A stretch of DNA of 64,000 nucleotides from Dokdonella koreensis DS-123 (GTDB lineage Bacteria; Pseudomonadota; Gammaproteobacteria; Xanthomonadales; Rhodanobacteraceae), in the NCBI RefSeq assembly GCF_001632775.1, contig NZ_CP015249.1, positions 848,686 through 912,685 on the forward strand, given 5' to 3'. Position numbers and translations under genes: made by a program. Below are positions 27,452 to 35,910 of this stretch, piece by piece. Positions within the stretch are counted from its first letter, which is position 1. Every line of letters starts with the position of its first letter. The notes beneath the pieces were generated by a model that made no database searches, was not told where the DNA came from, and was given only the letters and a program-made list of their open reading frames with translations.

Positions 27452-27868
27452 TCAGCGGTGCAGGTGGCCGCTGGCCTCGGGCTGGTAGGCGATGCCGGTG
27501 ACGCGCAGGCGCAGGCGGCGCCCGCCCGGCAGCGGCCAGTCGATCGACTGGCCGACCCGCAGGCCCAGCATGGCGCTGCCGATCGGCGCCAGGATCGAGA
27601 CCTTGCCCGGCGAGCCGTCCGCATCGCGCGGATAGACCAGCGTCAGCTGGTGCGAGTCGCCGCGCTCCTCGTCCACCACCAGGGCCGTCGAGTTCATCGT
27701 GACCACGTCGGACGGCATCTGCTCCGGCTCGACGATGGCCGCGCGTGCCAGCTCGCTGCGCAGCGCATCGGCACCGGCGAAGGCGCGATGAACGGGAAGC
27801 TCGAGCAATTGCTCGATGCGCTCCAGATCGAGGCTGGAGACGGTGATCGGTGAAGAGGTGCTGGCCAC
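27452..27868 (-). CDS. rnk: nucleoside diphosphate kinase regulator-type protein (Rnk/GreA C-domain)
   Basis: The 138-residue protein has a short N-terminal helical lead (SLDLERIEQLLEL) and the C-terminal domain shared by GreA/GreB and Rnk: VTMNSTALVVDEERGDSHQLTLVYPRDADG, SILAPIGSAMLGLRVGQSIDWPLPGG. Rnk binds RNA polymerase and modulates nucleotide-related gene expression. It lacks the long Gre coiled coil, so it is not a GreA. The GTG at 27868 is chosen, with GGAG about 7 bases upstream. It lies downstream of oxyR on the same strand but with an 80-base gap. Confidence 0.88.
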   Translation of the reverse strand: MASTSSPITVSSLDLERIEQLLELPVHRAFAGADALRSELARAAIVEPEQMPSDVVTMNSTALVVDEERGDSHQLTLVYPRDADGSPGKVSILAPIGSAMLGLRVGQSIDWPLPGGRRLRLRVTGIAYQPEASGHLHR

Positions 27869-27950
27869 GGAAACTCCAAGAAAGGGTCGAAGGGACGCAG
27901 CGGGCGGCGAGTCAGCCGAACCCCTCGCTCCGTGCGTCGATCCGGCAACG

Positions 27951-28922
27951 CTAGCCGATCGCGCCGGCTTTCTCAATCGGCGCCGACGCGGGGACGCCAG
28001 TGCCGGCCGGCACGTCCGCATGGGGATCCAGCAGCTCCGGCGGAAGCTGGCGGAACAGCCCGGCGAGCAGCTTCAGGAAGCCGGCCATCGCCGAACTCTT
28101 GCGCCAGACCATGGCGATGCGGCGACTCGGCGCCGGCTTCCGGAACGCGATCAGACGCACGTTGTCGGCCTGCGGCACCGGTGGCTTGACCGCCAGTGCC
28201 GGCAGCAGGGTGATGCCGACATTGGCCGCCACCATCTGGCGCAGCGTTTCCAGGCTGGTCGCGCGGAAGCCGGCTTTTTCACCGGCGCCGGCCAGCTGGC
28301 AGACCTCCAGCGCCTGATCGCGCAGGCAATGGCCGTCTTCCAGCAGCAACACGCTCTGGTCGGCCAGGTCCTGCAGGCGCAGCGCGGTGCGCGTGGCCAG
28401 CGGGTTGCCGTCCGGAACGGCCAGCACGAACGGCTCCTCGAACAGGAACTCCGCATGCAACTGGTGATCGTGGACCGGCAGGGCGAGGATGCCGGCGTCG
28501 AGCCGGCCTTCGCGCAGCTGCCGCAGCACCGCTTCGGTCTTTTCCTCGGTCAGCAGCAGTTCCAGGCGCGGAAAGCGCTCGCGGATCCGCGGAATGAGGT
28601 GTGGCAGCAGGTACGGGCCGAGCGTCGGGAAGATGCCCAGTCGCAGCGTGCCCGATTCGGGGTCGACGGTACGGCGGGCGATCGCCTTGATCTGCTCGAC
28701 CTCGTTGAGCACGTCGCGTGCGCGCGCCACGATTTCGTGGCCGACCTCGGTCAGCAGCACCTTGCGCGGCGTCCGCTCGACCAGTGCGACGCCGAGCTCG
28801 TCCTCGAGCTTGCGGATCTGGGTCGAGAGGGTCGGCTGGCTGACGAAGCTGGCTTCGGCGGCGCGGCCGAAGTGCTTGTGCTCGGCGAGGGCGACGAGGT
28901 AGCGGAGATCGCGCAGGTTCAT
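27951..28922 (-). CDS. oxyR: LysR-type peroxide sensor OxyR
   Basis: OxyR senses hydrogen peroxide by forming a disulfide and then activates antioxidant genes. The 323-residue protein has the LysR HTH (residues 1-60, with FGRAAEASFVSQPTLSTQIRKLE) and the effector domain with both redox cysteines, Cys199 and Cys208, in GHCLRDQALEVC, at the same numbers as in E. coli. The C-terminus is about 15 residues longer than E. coli OxyR (305) and Ala/Pro-rich. A half-site matching its own operator overlaps the 5' flank at 28934-28948, which suggests autoregulation. Confidence 0.95.
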   Translation of the reverse strand: MNLRDLRYLVALAEHKHFGRAAEASFVSQPTLSTQIRKLEDELGVALVERTPRKVLLTEVGHEIVARARDVLNEVEQIKAIARRTVDPESGTLRLGIFPTLGPYLLPHLIPRIRERFPRLELLLTEEKTEAVLRQLREGRLDAGILALPVHDHQLHAEFLFEEPFVLAVPDGNPLATRTALRLQDLADQSVLLLEDGHCLRDQALEVCQLAGAGEKAGFRATSLETLRQMVAANVGITLLPALAVKPPVPQADNVRLIAFRKPAPSRRIAMVWRKSSAMAGFLKLLAGLFRQLPPELLDPHADVPAGTGVPASAPIEKAGAIG

Positions 28923-28933
28923 GGCGCGGAACT

Positions 28934-28948
28934 ATAGATCATGGCTAT
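28934..28948. promoter_or_regulatory. OxyR-type operator half-pair at oxyR
   Basis: ATAG, 7 bases, CTAT (28934-28948) exactly fits the first half of the E. coli OxyR consensus (ATAG N7 CTAT). The second half expected seven bases further is weak. It lies 12 bases upstream of the oxyR ATG, so OxyR may repress itself. Confidence 0.5.
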
Positions 28949-29183
28949 CGTTGATTTGTTATCGATCCGCTTGTGTGATGCCTAGCCGGCGCGCCCGTTC
29001 GTTTCCGGGGCGGCCGGTGCGGCAATCGGGCGCAGCCCTTGAACCGCGAAAGCCGAGCCCCATCTGCTCGCCAGGCGTTCGAGGATTTGCTTCCTCACGC
29101 TCGGCAGGCATCGTATCCCCCCTCCCCACGATGCCGCCCGGGCGACGGATTCCCTCCCCGCTTCCGTCGCCCACCTCTTGCGT

Positions 29184-29214
29184 CGGCGGCCCGGCTGCTC
29201 CAGCCGGGCCGCCG
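29184..29214. repeat. 14-bp perfect hairpin
   Basis: A 14-base stem (29184-29197 with 29201-29214, core GGCGGCCCGGCTG) closes a 3-base loop CTC. It lies 60 bases before the Pycsar-effector-like gene, with no T-run on either strand. It may be an RNA structure in a leader or a terminator of upstream antisense transcription. Confidence 0.5.
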
Positions 29215-29239
29215 GCAAGCCGCCGGGCCCGCGCCTCGA

Positions 29240-29245
29240 TAGAAT
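29240..29245 (+). promoter_or_regulatory. TAGAAT -10-like box
   Basis: TAGAATGCCGCC at 29240-29251 closely resembles the box before prpB (TAGAATCCCGCC at 2178). It lies 32 bases upstream of the ATG at 29277. No clear -35 is seen. Confidence 0.4.
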
Positions 29246-29276
29246 GCCGCCTTTCCAGCCGACGGAAGGCCGTGCA

Positions 29277-29828
29277 ATGCGCGATGCCGCTGAAGCCCAG
29301 GACGCGTTCGCGCGGGTTCCCGAGCGCAACACCACCGACAACCTGCTGCGGACCGCCCAGCAGCACCACGTGCTGCTGTCCAACATGGCCGATACCAAGG
29401 CCAACATCATCATCACGGTCTCCTCGATCGTGCTGACGCTGTCGCTGGGGCGGCTGTCCGACCCGGACCTGCGCGTGGCGGTGCTGATCCTGGCCGGCTT
29501 CACGCTGCTCGCCCTGCTGCTGGCGATTCTCGCCGTGCTGCCCAAGTACCGCCCGGTGTCGTTCGACGGCGGCGAGCTGCCGCCGCATTTCAACCTGCTG
29601 TTCTTCGGCCACTTCGCCGGTCTTCCGCGCGAACGCTACCTAGCCGAGGTCGCGCGCGTGCTGGCGCCGGACGGATCGCCGTACGCGACCTGGGCGTCGG
29701 ACATCTACGCGCTGGGGGTCTATCTCGCCCACCACAAGTATCGGTACCTGCGCTGGAGCTACCTGTTCTTCCTGGCCGGCTTCGTGCTGGCGAGCCTCGA
29801 GCAGATCGGCCGGCACCTGCTGGGCTAG
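29277..29828 (+). CDS. Pycsar-effector-like membrane protein (DUF5706), orphan
   Basis: The 183-residue protein has three predicted membrane helices (about 42-60, 66-88, 158-176). LLRTAQQHHVLLSNMADTKA and NIIITVSSIVLTL are the core of the DUF5706 group, which includes the PycTM effectors of Pycsar antiphage systems: a cyclic pyrimidine nucleotide triggers them to disrupt the inner membrane. Here no nucleotide cyclase and no HD-domain partner is adjacent, so it may be a housekeeping relative, or be served by a cyclase elsewhere. GGAAGG (29264-29269) supports the ATG at 29277 over an in-frame ATG at 29244. It stands alone between oxyR and the large membrane protein. Confidence 0.8.
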   Translation: MRDAAEAQDAFARVPERNTTDNLLRTAQQHHVLLSNMADTKANIIITVSSIVLTLSLGRLSDPDLRVAVLILAGFTLLALLLAILAVLPKYRPVSFDGGELPPHFNLLFFGHFAGLPRERYLAEVARVLAPDGSPYATWASDIYALGVYLAHHKYRYLRWSYLFFLAGFVLASLEQIGRHLLG

Positions 29829-30047
29829 CGCGGTGTGCGAAGGCACCGCTGCACGGCGCGGCCATGCGCGTCGGACGATCGCGCGCGCCGCCCGGCGCCT
29901 TGCGCAACGAATGCCGAACCGATCGCAGGCCCGCCGGCGGGTGCATGTCATGATGCCGGCACGCCGCCCGGCACGGCGACGCGGATCGACCCCGACGACC
30001 GCCGGCCGCCGTTGACTGCGCTGCCACCGCCTTCGAGGGGACTTACG

Positions 30048-33000
30048 ATGCACCGGATCTGCCTGGCCTTGACCGCCTGCCTGTTGTCGCTCGCCGCCGT
30101 CGCGCAGGAGGCGATACCGCCGCAGCTGCGGGACTGGCGTGCCTGGGCCCTCAAGGACCAGGAGTTTCGCGCGTGCGCGCTGATCGCCGGCCGGGCCGGA
30201 CAGTCCGCCGACGATTACCTGTGCGCCTGGCCGGGTACGCTCGCGATCGCCGCCGACGCCGGTGGTGCGCAGCTGGGCCAGCGCTGGCAGCTCGAAACGG
30301 ACGGCTGGGTTCCGCTGCCCGGCGATGACGAGCACTGGCCGCAGCAGGTCACCGTCGACGGCCAGCCGGCCCCGGTCGTCGATCGCGACGGGCCGATGCT
30401 GTGGCTCCAGGCCGGCAGCCACGAGGTTCGCGCGCGGATTCCGTGGACGCAGCGGCCGCAGGCCCTGCGCGTGCCGCGGCAGATCGCGCTGGTGGCGCTG
30501 ACGGTGGACGGGCGCACGATCGCGCCGGTGCAGCGCGACGCCGATGCGCTGACCCTGGGCCGCGGCACCGCGGCGGCGGCGGAGGAGGACAGCCTCGAAC
30601 TGCGCGTCCATCGCAAGCTTGCCGACGGGATTCCCGCGCGGCTGACGACCCGCGTGGAGATCTGGGTCTCCGGGCAGGCGCGCGAGGAACGCATCGGCCC
30701 GGCGCTGCCGGACGGATTCGTGGCACTGGCCCTGGAGAGCCAGGACGGCTGGCCGGTCCGGCTCGACGAGGACGGCCGGCTGCGCGTGCAGGTGCAACCG
30801 GGTTCGGACGTACTGACGCTGACGGCGCGGGCGACCGCACCGTTGACCGCCGTCACCGCGCGCCTGGCGGCCGAGCCCTGGCCGGCGCAGGAGGTCTGGA
30901 GCTACGAACCGGCGCCGCGCCTGCGCGTCACCGCTGCCGGCGGGCAGACCCAGGTGGATCCGCAGCAGGCCAACGTGCCGCCGGAATGGCGCACCCTGCC
31001 GGCGTTCGCGCTGGCCGACGGCGGCACGCTGGCCATCGAGCAGCATTCACGGGGCGCCGCCGGGGACGAGGCCAACCGGCTGCATCTCCGGCGCGAGGCC
31101 TGGCTCGACTTCGAGGGCCGCGGTTGGTTCAGCCGCGACCGCATCGACGGACGCATGAACAGCGGCTGGCGCTTCGATGCCGCGGCGCCGTTCGCCGTGC
31201 AGCGCGCGCAGGCGCGTACCGAAGGTGAGCCCTTGCTGGTGACCGACGGCCTGCAGCCGGGCTTGACCGGCGTCGAGTGGCGCACGCCCGAGGTCGGGCT
31301 CGAAGCCGGCCTGCGCATCGAGACCGGCGCCGGCACGATGCCGATCGCCGGCTGGCAGCAGGTGTTCGACCGGATCTCCACGACCTTGCACCTGCCGTAC
31401 GGCTACCGGCTGCTGGCGGCGCCCGGGACCGATCGCGCGACCGGCAGCTGGATCGCCGGCTGGACCCTGCTCGACGTCTTCATCGCGGCGATCCTGGTCC
31501 TGTTGGCGGCCCGCCTGCTCGGCTGGCCGGGCGGGGCGCTGGCGTTCGCGTATCTGCTGCTCGGCTATCAGGAAGCCGGGGCACCGGTATGGACGCTGAT
31601 GCTGGCGCTCGCGCTCGGACTGATCGTGCGCGCGCTGCCGCCGGGCCGTCTCGCCGGCGTGGCCGGGGGCCTGCGCATCGCCGCGTTGGCACTGCTGGTC
31701 CTGGCCGCGTTGCCGTTCGCGGTCACGCAACTGCGCACCGCGCTCTATCCGCAACTGGAGGGCGCCACCGCACTCGAAGGCTATCCCGGCGCGCCGCTGG
31801 GAGGCAGCGTCGTCCACGAGGAAGCCGTGCCGATGATGGCGCCGGAGCCGCCACCGCCGCCGGCGGCACCGGCGGCCGAGCGCGCGCAGGTCGAAAAGAA
31901 GGACACGCTGCAGAGCGTCACGGTCACCGGTTCGCGCACCCGCTACTCGGACCTGATGGGCCGCTACGCCGAGACCACCGTGGTGCAGACCGGCGCCGGC
32001 GAACCGGGCTGGCGCCTCGGCCGGACCTATGAACTGGATTGGAGTGGCCCGGTGTTGCCGAGCCAGCAGGTGCGCCTGCTGGTCGCGCCGCCCTGGGTCG
32101 TGCGGCCGCTCAAGGGTGTGCTGGTCGCCTTGCTGGTGCTGCTGATCTGGCGCCTTGGCCAGCAGGCACCGCTGCTGCCGCGGCGGCCGTCGCCGGCCAT
32201 CGCCGGCGTGGCCGCACTGGTGGCTGCCGGGGCCGTGCTGGGCTTCGTGCCGCCGGCACAGGCGCAGGCGTTCCCGTCCGATGCGCTGCTGGGCGAGCTG
32301 CGCGGGCGCCTGACCGAGCCACCGCGCTGCGCGCCCGCCTGTGCCGGTATCGCGGCGCTGCAGGTGTCGGCGCAGGGCGACGAGCTCGTTGCGGTGTTCG
32401 AGGTGCATGCGCTCGAGCGCAGCGCCGTGCCGCTGCCGACCGACGACAAGGCTCTGGCGTTACGGTCGTCGAGCCTCGATGGCGCGGCCGTCGACGGCAT
32501 CGCCGGTGACGATGGCGGAGCCCGCATCGTCGTGCCGCGCGGCGTGCATCGCGTCGAGCTGCGCTGGCAGGTGCTGGTCGACAAGGTCGCGCTGGCGTTT
32601 CCGCTGGCGCCCCGGCGCGTGCAGTTCTCCGGCACCGGCTGGCAGGCCACGGGACTGTCCGACGAGCGGCTGCTGACCGAGACCCTGACCCTGGTGCGGC
32701 TGCGGGACGGGGAACGGTCTGCGGGCGAGACCGGCGGCGGCCAGCAGTTCCCGCCGTTCGTCGAGGTGGAGCGCCGGCTGGCGCTCGATCTGGACTGGCG
32801 CGTCGACACCACGGTTCGCCGGCTGGCACCGCGTGAGGGCGGCCTGGTCGTGACGGTACCGCCGCTGGCCGGCGAGCGCATCACCTCGCCCGGCGTCCGG
32901 TTGCGCGCCGGCGCGGTCGAGCTGCCGATTCCCGACGGCGCCGACGAGGCACGCTACGTCGCGACACTGGACAAGAGCGACGCGCTGACACTGACGGCGC

Positions 33001-34175
33001 CGCCACTGACCGGCCACGCGGAGGTCTGGCGCATCGTCGTCAACCCGACCTGGCACGTGACGTTCGAAGGCGTCCCGGAGGCGGGCTTCGATGCCGACCG
33101 CGGCCTGGCCGAGGACTACCGGGTGTTCGAGTTCCATCCGTTGCCCGGCGAGTCGTTGACGCTGCGGGTCGCGCGGCCGTCGGCGGTCGCCGGCGCCACG
33201 CGCGCGATCGACCGCGTGGCGTTGTCCAGCGAGATCGGCCAGCGGGCAGCCAGTCATGCCTTGCAGCTGGATGTCCGGGCCAGCCAGGGCGGCGAGCAGG
33301 TGCTGACCCTGCCGGCCGGCGCGGAGCTGCTCGGCGTCCGCCGTGCCGGCGAAGCGATCAACCTGCGGCTGCAGGACGGGCGCCTGAGCCTGCCGCTGGC
33401 GCCGGGGCTGCAGCAGTACGAGATCCGCTTTCGCGAGACCATGCCGCTGGCGACGCGCGTGACCACGCCGGCGCTGACGCTGGGCCTGCCGGCGGCCAAC
33501 ATCGACCTGGCGTTGCAACTACCGCGCGACCGCTGGCTGCTGGCGGCGTTCGGGCCGCCGGTCGGGCCGGCGGTGCTGGTCTGGGGCGAGTTGCTGGTGC
33601 TGGCCGTGGCCGCGGTGCTGCTGGCGCGCTGGCGCCGTTCGCCATTGCGCGCACATCAATGGCTGCTGCTGGGCCTGGGCTTTTCCACGTTCTCGTGGCT
33701 GGCGCTGGTCGTGATCGCGGTCTGGCTGTTCGCGCTGGATTGGCGCCGGCGCAGCGAGCCGGCCAGCGCCTGGGGATTCAACCTGGTGCAGGTCGCCCTG
33801 CCGCTGCTGACCCTGGTCGCCTTGGTCTGCATGGTCGGTGCGATCCGCAACGGCCTACTCGGTGCGCCGGACATGTACGTGACAGGCAACGGCTCAAGTG
33901 CCGACCAGCTGCGCTGGTTCGCCGATCGAAGCACCGATGCGCTGCCGGTGGCGAGCGTGATCTCGCTGCCACTGTGGATCTACAAGCTGGCGATGCTGGC
34001 CTGGGCGCTGTGGCTGGCGTGGGTTGTGATCGACTGGTTGCGTGGTGGCTTCGCCGCCTGGCAGCGCGGCGGCTACTGGCGTTCGCCGGTGCCGGCGAAG
34101 GCGCCGGCCGAGCCGGCCGCATTCGAGCCGCTGACCGACCTGCCGCCACCGCCGGCCGTGCCGCCGCGCGCATGA
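30048..34175 (+). CDS. 1375-residue multi-domain membrane protein of unknown function
   Basis: The protein starts with a signal peptide ([20 protein letters not shown]) and has a large periplasmic-type domain (about 20-460), a cluster of helices (about 467-554), a Pro-rich linker ([10 protein letters not shown], about 598-610), a stretch [13 protein letters not shown] (about 622-635), two more helices (686-704, 717-741), a second large beta-rich domain (about 741-1165) and four or five C-terminal helices with a Pro-rich tail. SVTVTGSR is typical of TonB-dependent receptor N-termini in Xanthomonadales, which is odd for an inner-membrane layout. I do not recognise the family and assign no function. 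GAGGGG near 30033-30038 supports the ATG. The stop overlaps prmC by 4 bases. Confidence 0.85.
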   Translation: MHRICLALTACLLSLAAVAQEAIPPQLRDWRAWALKDQEFRACALIAGRAGQSADDYLCAWPGTLAIAADAGGAQLGQRWQLETDGWVPLPGDDEHWPQQVTVDGQPAPVVDRDGPMLWLQAGSHEVRARIPWTQRPQALRVPRQIALVALTVDGRTIAPVQRDADALTLGRGTAAAAEEDSLELRVHRKLADGIPARLTTRVEIWVSGQAREERIGPALPDGFVALALESQDGWPVRLDEDGRLRVQVQPGSDVLTLTARATAPLTAVTARLAAEPWPAQEVWSYEPAPRLRVTAAGGQTQVDPQQANVPPEWRTLPAFALADGGTLAIEQHSRGAAGDEANRLHLRREAWLDFEGRGWFSRDRIDGRMNSGWRFDAAAPFAVQRAQARTEGEPLLVTDGLQPGLTGVEWRTPEVGLEAGLRIETGAGTMPIAGWQQVFDRISTTLHLPYGYRLLAAPGTDRATGSWIAGWTLLDVFIAAILVLLAARLLGWPGGALAFAYLLLGYQEAGAPVWTLMLALALGLIVRALPPGRLAGVAGGLRIAALALLVLAALPFAVTQLRTALYPQLEGATALEGYPGAPLGGSVVHEEAVPMMAPEPPPPPAAPAAERAQVEKKDTLQSVTVTGSRTRYSDLMGRYAETTVVQTGAGEPGWRLGRTYELDWSGPVLPSQQVRLLVAPPWVVRPLKGVLVALLVLLIWRLGQQAPLLPRRPSPAIAGVAALVAAGAVLGFVPPAQAQAFPSDALLGELRGRLTEPPRCAPACAGIAALQVSAQGDELVAVFEVHALERSAVPLPTDDKALALRSSSLDGAAVDGIAGDDGGARIVVPRGVHRVELRWQVLVDKVALAFPLAPRRVQFSGTGWQATGLSDERLLTETLTLVRLRDGERSAGETGGGQQFPPFVEVERRLALDLDWRVDTTVRRLAPREGGLVVTVPPLAGERITSPGVRLRAGAVELPIPDGADEARYVATLDKSDALTLTAPPLTGHAEVWRIVVNPTWHVTFEGVPEAGFDADRGLAEDYRVFEFHPLPGESLTLRVARPSAVAGATRAIDRVALSSEIGQRAASHALQLDVRASQGGEQVLTLPAGAELLGVRRAGEAINLRLQDGRLSLPLAPGLQQYEIRFRETMPLATRVTTPALTLGLPAANIDLALQLPRDRWLLAAFGPPVGPAVLVWGELLVLAVAAVLLARWRRSPLRAHQWLLLGLGFSTFSWLALVVIAVWLFALDWRRRSEPASAWGFNLVQVALPLLTLVALVCMVGAIRNGLLGAPDMYVTGNGSSADQLRWFADRSTDALPVASVISLPLWIYKLAMLAWALWLAWVVIDWLRGGFAAWQRGGYWRSPVPAKAPAEPAAFEPLTDLPPPPAVPPRA

Positions 34176-35023
34176 GCGATCCCGCGCCGACGATCCGCCA
34201 GCTGCTGGCTGCGGCGGCCACGTGCCTGGCCGCCGCCGAATCGGCGCGATCGGAGGCCGAGTTGCTGCTCGCCGCCGTGCTCGACCGGCCACGCGCCTGG
34301 CTCTACGCGCACGACCGGGACGTTGCGCCGCCGGCTGTCGCGGCCGGCTTCGCGGCATTGCTGACGCGTCGCGCGGCCGGCGAGCCGCTGGCCTACCTGA
34401 CCGGGAAGCGCGGCTTCTGGACGCTGGATCTCGCGGTCACGCCCGACGTGCTGATTCCGCGTGCCGACACCGAGCGCCTGGTCGAACTGGCCCTGCAACG
34501 GATTGCGCCGGAAAGTGATGTCGCCGTTGCCGATCTCGGTACCGGCTCGGGCGCGATCGCGCTGGCGCTGGCCAGCGAGCGGCCGCGCGCGCGCATCCTC
34601 GCCACCGACCTGAGCGCAGCGGCGCTGGGGGTCGCCCGCACGAACGCGGCGCGGCTCGGCATCGCCAATGTCGAGTTCGTTCGCGGCGACTGGGCCGGTG
34701 CGCTCGGAACGCGGCGCTTCGCGCTGATCGCTTCCAATCCGCCGTACATACGCGCGGACGATCCGCACCTGGGGCAGGGCGATCTGCGCCACGAACCGCT
34801 GTCGGCGCTCGCCTCGGGCGAGGACGGCCTCGACGCGATCCGTGCGATCGTCGCGGCGGCGCCGGCTCACCTGGATCCGGGGGGCTGGCTGCTGCTGGAA
34901 CACGGCTACGACCAGGGCGCGGCGGTGCGTGCGCTGCTGGAGGCACACGGACTGGTCCAGGTGGCCACCGCCCAGGACCTGGAAGCGCGCGATCGGGTCA
35001 GTCTCGGCCAGCGGCCGGAATGA
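34172..35023 (+). CDS. prmC: peptide chain release factor N5-glutamine methyltransferase
   Basis: PrmC (HemK) methylates the Gln of the GGQ motif in release factors RF1 and RF2. The 283-residue protein has an N-terminal helical domain for release-factor binding (residues about 1-80) and a Rossmann domain with DLGTGSG (121-127) for S-adenosylmethionine and the diagnostic NPPY (189-192), which holds the substrate Gln. [14 protein letters not shown] is also conserved. The ATG overlaps the TGA of the 1375-residue membrane protein (ATGA), which suggests coupling. In many genomes prmC follows prfA, which is not here. Confidence 0.95.
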   Translation: MSDPAPTIRQLLAAAATCLAAAESARSEAELLLAAVLDRPRAWLYAHDRDVAPPAVAAGFAALLTRRAAGEPLAYLTGKRGFWTLDLAVTPDVLIPRADTERLVELALQRIAPESDVAVADLGTGSGAIALALASERPRARILATDLSAAALGVARTNAARLGIANVEFVRGDWAGALGTRRFALIASNPPYIRADDPHLGQGDLRHEPLSALASGEDGLDAIRAIVAAAPAHLDPGGWLLLEHGYDQGAAVRALLEAHGLVQVATAQDLEARDRVSLGQRPE

Positions 35024-35167
35024 TCCGGCGCGGTGTCGGTCAGGCGGTGCGATGAGCGGGCTTCACGAAGGCTGTGCAGGAGCGACGCAGCCGATTGCCG
35101 GCTGGTCGTGGCGCGAACGACGACGGATCCCGTGACGCAGGTCGGGTAGTCCGCCGTTTTTGGGTAT

Positions 35168-35182
35168 ATGTATACATGTATA
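35168..35182. promoter_or_regulatory. AT-rich nested palindromes upstream of the small secreted protein
   Basis: In an otherwise GC-rich region, ATGTATACAT (35168-35177) and TATACATGTATA (35171-35182) are overlapping perfect palindromes. They lie about 90 bases before the ATG at 35268 and could be an operator or part of a promoter with low melting energy. Confidence 0.4.
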
Positions 35183-35267
35183 TCTGGATGTAGCATGGGA
35201 TGCCGCATGGATTGCGCGACGCCCATGCGGTGTCGATTCATACCCCGGAAAATCAAGGAGAGTGACC

Positions 35268-35588
35268 ATGAAACTTGCAGCAATGGCGGCAATGGCAATG
35301 GTGGGACTGGGTATCGGCGCGGGGGCGAGTGCCCAGACGCTCGATTTCCTCTGCGACTCGGGCGTGTGCTACGCCGACATCCTCGGGTTCCCGACACCGC
35401 CGGTCAGGTACGAGTGGATCAGCTGGCCATCGGGCGCGGTGAACTTTCCCGCCGTGTGCGCGTATGCGGACAACTACTGCGTCTATTCCTGCCCGAGCCC
35501 GCTGTACCCGACGGGCTACATCGGCGTAACCGTCTACGACGGACTCAACAACCTGATCGGCACGGATTCGACCGTCGTCTGCCCGTAG
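35268..35588 (+). CDS. small secreted Cys-containing protein
   Basis: The 106-residue product has a typical signal peptide (MKLAAMAAMAMVGLGIGAGA, cleavage near SAQ-TL). The mature part of about 80 residues has six Cys (FLCDSGVC, AVCAYADNYCVYSC, TVVCP), enough for three disulfides, and many Tyr, Pro and Gly. No family is recognised. It is probably exported and could be a substrate or a small surface protein. AAGGAG (35255-35260) is seven bases before the ATG, which decides this start over upstream frames. Local composition is more AT-rich than its neighbours, and it stands alone with its own terminator, which may mean recent acquisition. Confidence 0.75.
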   Translation: MKLAAMAAMAMVGLGIGAGASAQTLDFLCDSGVCYADILGFPTPPVRYEWISWPSGAVNFPAVCAYADNYCVYSCPSPLYPTGYIGVTVYDGLNNLIGTDSTVVCP

Positions 35589-35607
35589 GGATGATGTCCT
35601 AGACACC

Positions 35608-35638
35608 CGCCGCCCCTGTTCTCGGACAGGAGGCGGCG
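35608..35638 (+). terminator. hairpin after the small secreted protein gene
   Basis: A 12-pair stem with one bulged A (35608-35619 with 35626-35638, core CGCCGCC/GGCGGCG) and a 6-base loop lies 20 bases after the stop. The downstream bases are ATTCGTC, so the T-run is poor and the terminator is weak by the classical rule. Confidence 0.45.
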
Positions 35639-35910
35639 ATTCGTCGGCAGGTGGGGCATGCGGTGTGGTCGAGCCAGGCGGCTGGCAGGCGCGCAGTCCT
35701 CGTCGGCCCGCTGCAATGGCACGGACTTCCATGGGCAGGCCAGATGCGCCGAACCGCGGTCCGGTCGGACGTCAGCGGCCGATCGAGCAGGCGACTCCCG
35801 GCATCGCCACCGCACCAGGATCGACAACCGTGACCGCGCGGCCGGGTCGTCCGCTGCGCGGACACAAGGAAACGCCCGTCGGCTGGCCGACAGGCGGGAA
35901 GGCGAGGCTT
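35639..35910. other. intergenic region between the small secreted gene and dxs
   Basis: About 270 bases between convergent genes. I see no supported gene, repeat or RNA here apart from the hairpin just before it. Confidence 0.5.

Larger units (their letters stand above)
28923..29276. other. 354-base intergenic region between divergent oxyR and the Pycsar-effector-like gene
   Basis: No coding frame with support is seen. The region holds an OxyR-type operator (28934-28948) next to oxyR, a very strong hairpin (29184-29214) and a TAGAAT -10-like box (29240-29245) just before the downstream gene. GC content and codon-like periodicity give no hint of a missed gene. Confidence 0.6.

Noticed and set aside
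29277-29828. Complete Pycsar antiphage system
   Set aside because: No cyclase gene is adjacent on either side; only the effector-like protein is present.
35041-35135. Short frame after prmC starting at 35052
   Set aside because: Only 27 codons, no ribosome site, no hydrophobic or conserved stretch.
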